This document shows, one piece after another, positions 58,801 through 64,000 of a stretch of DNA of 64,000 nt (the first letter of the stretch is position 1; each line of letters opens with the position of its first letter). The DNA lies in the NCBI GenBank assembly GCA_007922195.1, contig ML682232.1, forward strand, positions 186,001-250,000, in the 5' to 3' direction. The notes beneath the pieces were generated by a model, which ran no database searches, had not been told where the DNA came from, and saw only the letters and a program-made list of their open reading frames with translations. The position numbers and the translations under genes are program-made. The stretch comes from Podocnemis expansa. Taxonomy: Eukaryota > Chordata > Testudines > Podocnemididae.

Positions 58801-59358
58801 TAGGGAGGTTGACGTTGGATATTAGGAAAAACTTTCTTACTAGGAGGGTGGTGAAGCATTGGAAGGGCTACCTAGGGAAGTGGTGGAATCTCCATCTTTG
58901 GAGATATTTAAGGCTTGGTTAGACAAAACCCTGGCTGGGATAATTTAGTGAGAGTGGTCCTGCTTTTTTGGCATGGGATTGTGCTAGATGACCTCATGAG
59001 GTCCCTTCTAACCCTATGATTCTATGACCCACTCAGCCGATGAGGAAGCTGATCTCTGAAGACCACCCCCTCAAGCAGCATAGCACTGAGTGGATGGGAG
59101 GGCATTTCCTCTTGACTCAGCATACAAAAGACACCACAGTGAGTAGACATTAGGCAATCGAAGAGAGATACTTCAATTATTTTAAGTAACGTGCATGTCT
59201 CCCTTTGACTGCCACTGAAAAACACTTGGAGTGTAGCCTGGGGTAATATCTCCTTGTTGGTGCTGATTTGTGTGACAAACTGAAGAACTTCACTTACCCA
59301 TGATTTAGTTGGGTTATTTACTTTGATTATTTTACCGTGCATGTCAAATTTTGTTATG

Positions 59359-59554
59359 TTTCAAAGGGGCAGCTGTGTTAGTCTAGTTCAGCATAAAAAG
59401 CAAGGAGTCCTGTGGCACTTAAAGACTAACAAATCTATTTATTGCATGAGCTTTTGTGGGAGAAAATCCCACATCTGATGAAGTGGGATTTTCTCCCAAA
59501 AAAGCACATGCAATAAATAAATCTGTTAGTTTTTAAGTGCCACAGGACTCTTTG
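59359..59554 (+). mobile_element. R1 retroelement with 14-bp duplication
   Basis: Flanks caaattttgttatg (59345-59358) and caaattttgttctg (59555-59568) agree at 13 of 14 bases. Two inverted arms meet at a short centre near 59470. Confidence 0.8.
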
Positions 59555-59568
59555 CAAATTTTGTTCTG

Positions 59569-60464
59569 TAAATTTACACTAAAGGAGTAAAATGCACCAC
59601 TAAATTAACCTCAGTGGAGCTCCACTGTAGATATGTTGACCTGGAATCTTTTATGCATCCTAGGCCAAATTCAGGCTCTCTGTGCATGCCTTAAAATAAA
59701 TTGCTGAAGTAAGACTTATGGAGCCAAATGATTCCACCTTAATCCTGACTTCAGTTCAGACCTGTGAGAAAATTGAGTTTTTCCATAAACTGAACAGCAG
59801 AGTAAAAGTAAGCTGAGGTTGCAGAGCTTAGTCCACTTTGTCTGTGCATGGATGCTCCCTGACCTAGCAATGGCCAATATTCATGCCCCACTATTCCTGG
59901 GTTCTTGGAATGGCTTGTGACCCAAGTAGTCTGCCACAGAGTTTCTGTTCTGGGAATATGATTTATTAGTTAATGTGTTATTGCAACACCAGGCTAAAAA
60001 CACTCTGGGTTATGATTAGTGGCTATTGCTGAATATTTTCTAAAGTGCCAGAGGGAAGGATTTTGATATAGCTAAAAATCAGAATTAGAATGTACTTATT
60101 ACAGTTTGGATTATAACTCATCTGTAGGATAATCCAAATTTCAAGTCAAAACTACATGAAAGTGCAGTTTCAGATACATTAAGAGTCTGATCCTACAAAT
60201 GCTTACGACACTGGGCACCTTGCTTACTACTGAGATTTGCGCTATTGACTTCTGTGGAACAGTCACAGCAGAAAGCATTTAAGACAGTGGTTTTGCAAGA
60301 TTGGATTCTTCATTAGTAAACTATCAAATTAGCTTTAGGCCACTATTTTAAATTGTCCAAAAGATGAGCTGAACAACAAATAATGCTTGCAAAGTGATTT
60401 TTCTTCAGGACTTGAAATTTCAGGCCCTAATTTCAGTACATTCAAGCCTGTTAACATCAACTCA
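59569..60464. other. No gene seen
   Basis: No exon or repeat recognised. Confidence 0.4.
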
Positions 60465-60471
60465 TTTACTG

Positions 60472-60769
60472 CTTTCAAGTGCCAAAGGGTAACGGTGTTA
60501 GTCTAGTTCAGCGAAACAAACAAGGAGTCCTGTGGCACTTAAAGACTAACAAATTCATTTATTGCATGAGCTTTCGTGGGAGAAAGTCCCACTTCCTCAG
60601 ATTCTTAGAAGATGGGAAAACTAACAGAATGGGCATTAGAATGTAAGCCCATTATGTAAGTTCCCTCATCTTCTAAGCATCTGACAACGTGGGATTTTCT
60701 CCCACGAAAGCTCATGCAATAAATAAATTTGTTAGTCTTTAGGTGCCACAAGACTCCTTGTTTGTTTTG
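60472..60769 (+). mobile_element. R1 retroelement, copy with longer centre
   Basis: Starts near gccaaagggtaacggtg, ends gccacaagactccttgttt. Flanked by tttactg at 60465-60471 and 60770-60776. The first arm (attgcatgagctttcgtggg) is answered by its complement at 60700-60725. Confidence 0.75.
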
Positions 60770-60776
60770 TTTACTG

Positions 60777-63312
60777 GAAAATCTCTCGTAATGGGAAAGC
60801 TTTTCTTTGTACCTGACCATCTTATATTAACTCACTGTAAATATGCCTATTGCCTATCAGCTGATGATAAACAACTTCATGGTTTATGTAACTAAAAGCA
60901 CTTATGTTTCACACAAAGGAGACTTCATCAGTTAAGGCATGTAGCATGCAATGGAATTCTTGTTTTCAGTTATGTGATGAAGATGTAGATCATGGCTATA
61001 TAGTTACGGTTGAGTTGAGTTTTGCACTCAAAGCAGGAAATCAGTATGTTTGGCATGAAGAGTACAGCATATCCTCCCTAAACCATAGCGCTTACTTCCT
61101 GGGTAAAATTCTGGCCCCATTGAAGTCAATGAGTGGCATGTCATTTGTAGAGTTGGGCTCTTTTGAGAATATAGAAGTAAACCCATGAATTAGTTTGAGT
61201 TAAAATTATTTTAAAAAATAGGTCCTCAGTAGAATTGATAACTTAATGGTAGCAGGCATTTGAGCAAAACTGTTGAGATTTTGTGTTGCTCCTAGATTTT
61301 TTTTCCAACTGTTATTACTTGAAAAAAATGATTTGATGGTTATGAATGACCTAGAGAGAAGATGCACCATTGATTTGGGCTTATGTGCAGCTCTTGTAGT
61401 GATCTGGACACTATGCAAAAAGTGCAACAGAGGAGTTTTGTGTACAGAGACAACAGAGACACATGCTGCAGGTATAGACTAGTCATTCTGTATCCCATAC
61501 AAACTGTCCCATTCAGACATTCCGGACCCATGCATTTTGCTTCTCCACTTTGTGCTATTGCGCATAAGAGGAAACAACAGTTTGTGGCCAGGAAAGGCAG
61601 GGGGTGCATGCTAACTGGCAGTGAAAAATCCTGGCACAACAAACTTTAACCTGCTGCAATCATTCTGGGCCAAAGCTTTTCTTCTTGTCCAGTTGTATAT
61701 CATAAGTATATTTTTATGTCTTCAGCATAGATGCCTCTGGTAAGGCACCAGCTTCAGTGGGAGTTAAGAGCCCTCGGTAACTTTCAGGATTACACCCTGT
61801 ATGATTTGTGGACAAGCTACTTTACTTATCAGTGTCTAGATTTAATCCTCAAGGAAATGTTCTATATTTAACAGACTGAGGTTTGTAAAGCAGATGCCCA
61901 GAGGAAGGGCGCTACTGATTTTTACTGTAAGTGCAAGTTATTAACATTTATAAATACCATTTTCTGACAGTCTTGTGTTATATATATGATGTCACTAGCT
62001 GCAATAACACAATATATCAATGAACAAAGCGGAAGAGGAAGCTGCAGCTCTATGACACAGCTGTGAATCCCACATATAGATCTGTATGGTTAGGATCCAT
62101 GTATATGCCATGCCATAAACTTGCCTTTCCTGTATTCTCTTCTCCAAAAGAAAACAAAACCAAAAACCAAGACCAGCTAAGCCTGTCCTCCCCTTTTGTT
62201 ATGATGACTCTCCAAAAAGCAATGTGATGTGGCAGAAACAAATGGATTTAACTGAATATGTTTTTGAATACAGTAGAACAAACCAAACTGGTTACGAGCA
62301 GATATGATGTGTTTCACTGTGTTTGTATGGCCTTGGTGATGTAAGAGTTTTGTAGTTGTTCAAGTTTTCTCAAAATGTTCATTGAAAAACTCACATAAAT
62401 GAGTGTCCACTCAACAGTGCTAATCATGACTTGTTCCAGGCCTCAGAATTTTTCCTGGCATATTATGTCAAGGATGGGGACTGACAGACCTGATCTACAG
62501 AAACTGGGAAAAGGCTTCGGCTCACATTATTCTCAGAACAACTTCTGTATGCCATTTGCTGGAGTGGCTGGCACTAGAAAGGGTACTACACTTCCCAGTG
62601 TAGATACTTCAGCAAAAATGTTGTGGGTTTTAAAGACAGATTGTAGTTAAACAGAGAAGAATAATACCCTAAAAAATAAGTGAATAGAGCTGATAACCAG
62701 AGTTTTTAAACAGATGTTGAACATGAAGTGTGTCTCATCACAATCACCACCTCCATCCATATAAAAATTAGAGATTCCTTAGAGCTGATTTAACACATTC
62801 AGTTTACATTAAAAAAACAGAAAACTGGATTCGCAAAGTGAGGACTTGATAAGGATACTGTCTCGTTATATTTAGCTTTTGGTAAAGCAGAATACATTTA
62901 ACTATCTTCAGTAGAAAAAGAGAACCTGCTCCTCAGACCCTGTCTGAAGTTGAACTGAACTGGATCTCAGACCTCAGAGGAGTTTAAATCTGGGATCTGA
63001 CTTTGGGCCTCTTTCCAGTTTTAATTACTGTTTTTGTTAGATGACTTGAAGCTACCAAAATAAAAATTTTCTCCCTTTCAAAGAGGGTGAAATGTGGAGT
63101 GTGCATAGAAGGTGTCTTAAGATCTTAAGTGGTCATGGGATGTGTCTGTACTGTGTAAATCTTGTGCTAGCCCTCTACACAGGGATGTAATTTGCCCTTG
63201 AGAACATACTGCTTATGCGTTTTTTCGCAGCTGTCCAGTTAATGCACAGATAATTAGGTACGAGGCACTTTAGTTAACTTTCAGTAAATTCTGATTTTTT
63301 CCCCCAAACCCT
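60777..63312. other. No gene seen
   Basis: Only short chance reading frames. The 94-codon plus frame at 60904-61188 has no domain, splice context or compositional support. Confidence 0.4.
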
Positions 63313-63326
63313 TAATCTTTTTACAG

Positions 63327-63579
63327 GTTCCAGAGGGGCAGCTGTGTTAGTCTAGTTCAGCAAAACAAACAAGGAGTCCTGTGACCCTTTTAAAGACTAA
63401 CAAATTTATTTTTTGCATAAGCTTTTGTGAGTGAAGTCCCACTTTATCAGATGCTAGAAAATGGAAAACTTACCGTATTGTAGGGAAAGATAAATCCTCT
63501 GATTACAGTGTAATAAATAAAAATGAAAAATAAATTTGTTAGCCTTCAGAAGTGTCACAGGACTCCTTGCTTATTTTGA
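63327..63579 (+). mobile_element. R1 retroelement with about 13-bp duplication
   Basis: Flanks taatctttttacag and taatcttttttag are near-identical. Contains the usual start (ccagaggggcagctgtg), a first arm ending in agatgctagaaaatgg, and the final tcacaggactccttgc. Confidence 0.75.
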
Positions 63580-64000
63580 TAATCTTTTTTAGCACATCCT
63601 TTTTTTAAAAATAGTTGGCTGCAATGTGTGAAATCATTTCTTTACATGGTAATGCAGCATTAGACCATTTAATTCTGTATGCACACTTGTGATATAGTGC
63701 CTCATCCAGTAGTCATTAGCTAGATCACTTGATTTATGGATTGCATGGATTCAATTAGCAGGTGAGCATATCATCTCATTACAATTTCATGAAGGAGAAA
63801 ACTTAACTGGAAAAACCACAGGAAAAAAAATGATAGCAATTTTTCCCTGATAGCAAATAAGTAATTTAATTCTCAAATTTTGAAATAATCAGCCTTCTGC
63901 TTCTGGGGAAGAAATCATGTTTGGGCTTGTTTTCAGCGTAGGTTACATGTAACAAAGGGTGTACTTTTAACTGAGGCACACAGGTTCTGCAGAGTGGCCT

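Larger units (their letters stand above)
55690..59027 (+). mobile_element. CR1 LINE retrotransposon, 5'-truncated and frame-broken
   Basis: The order is the end of ORF1, then the ORF2 endonuclease, reverse transcriptase and C-terminal part, then a 3' tail with gaggtcccttctaaccctatg and an attctatga end. This is the standard CR1 layout and tail. Stops and frameshifts scatter ORF2 over several frames, so the copy is dead. The 5' end is approximate. A poly-A tail is absent, as is usual for CR1. Confidence 0.9.

Noticed and set aside
1..64000. CRISPR arrays, tRNA or rRNA genes, bacterial operons
   Set aside because: No regularly spaced repeats, intact tRNA cloverleaf, rRNA sequence or operon-like gene packing was seen; the window is a vertebrate genome.

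Overview
The window is vertebrate nuclear DNA: AT-rich, dominated by introns and intergenic sequence, and packed with interspersed repeats. A CR1 LINE, MIR-like SINEs, several hAT-type and PIF/Harbinger-type MITE families, and retroelement fragments carrying the words GTTAGTCT and CACAGGACTCC together suggest a turtle (a soft-shelled turtle is possible; species not proven). I see no L1 or Alu and nothing prokaryotic.

One host gene is supported, on the minus strand: a tetratricopeptide-repeat gene that matches TTC24 in block order and spacing. Its start exon is at 41109-41792, followed by exons at 40061-40276, 33644-33772 and 28869-28990. Intron phases agree at every junction (1, 1, 1, 0). The four exons give 377 codons with about eight TPR-like helical pairs. 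A short fifth exon candidate lies at 9205-9255 after a 19.6 kb intron. The C-terminal end was not found and may lie left of the window. A 5' noncoding exon must exist upstream of 41792; one weak candidate lies near 49009.

Layout by region. 1-9 kb: beyond the last recognised exon, a large palindromic MITE plus smaller repeats. 9-28.8 kb: the long fourth intron, with an LTR-like remnant, hAT MITEs and two palindromic MITEs. 28.8-41.8 kb: the TPR exons, with nested repeats between them, including a multi-level nest at 35.3-37.2 kb. 41.8-55 kb: upstream DNA with five MITEs of the palindromic family and an hAT element whose sister copy is at 29.9-31.3 kb. 55.7-59.0 kb: a 5'-truncated, frame-broken CR1. 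59-64 kb: three retroelement copies in otherwise featureless DNA.

The most unusual material is the MITE superfamily with GGSTATGTCYACAC-like ends. At least eight copies share their termini and 3-bp target duplications. Each is filled with a different short self-complementary word, and six of them also carry a subterminal hairpin whose tip is, or nearly is, a 6-bp palindrome. Many insertion boundaries could be fixed to the base from target-site duplications and from nesting.
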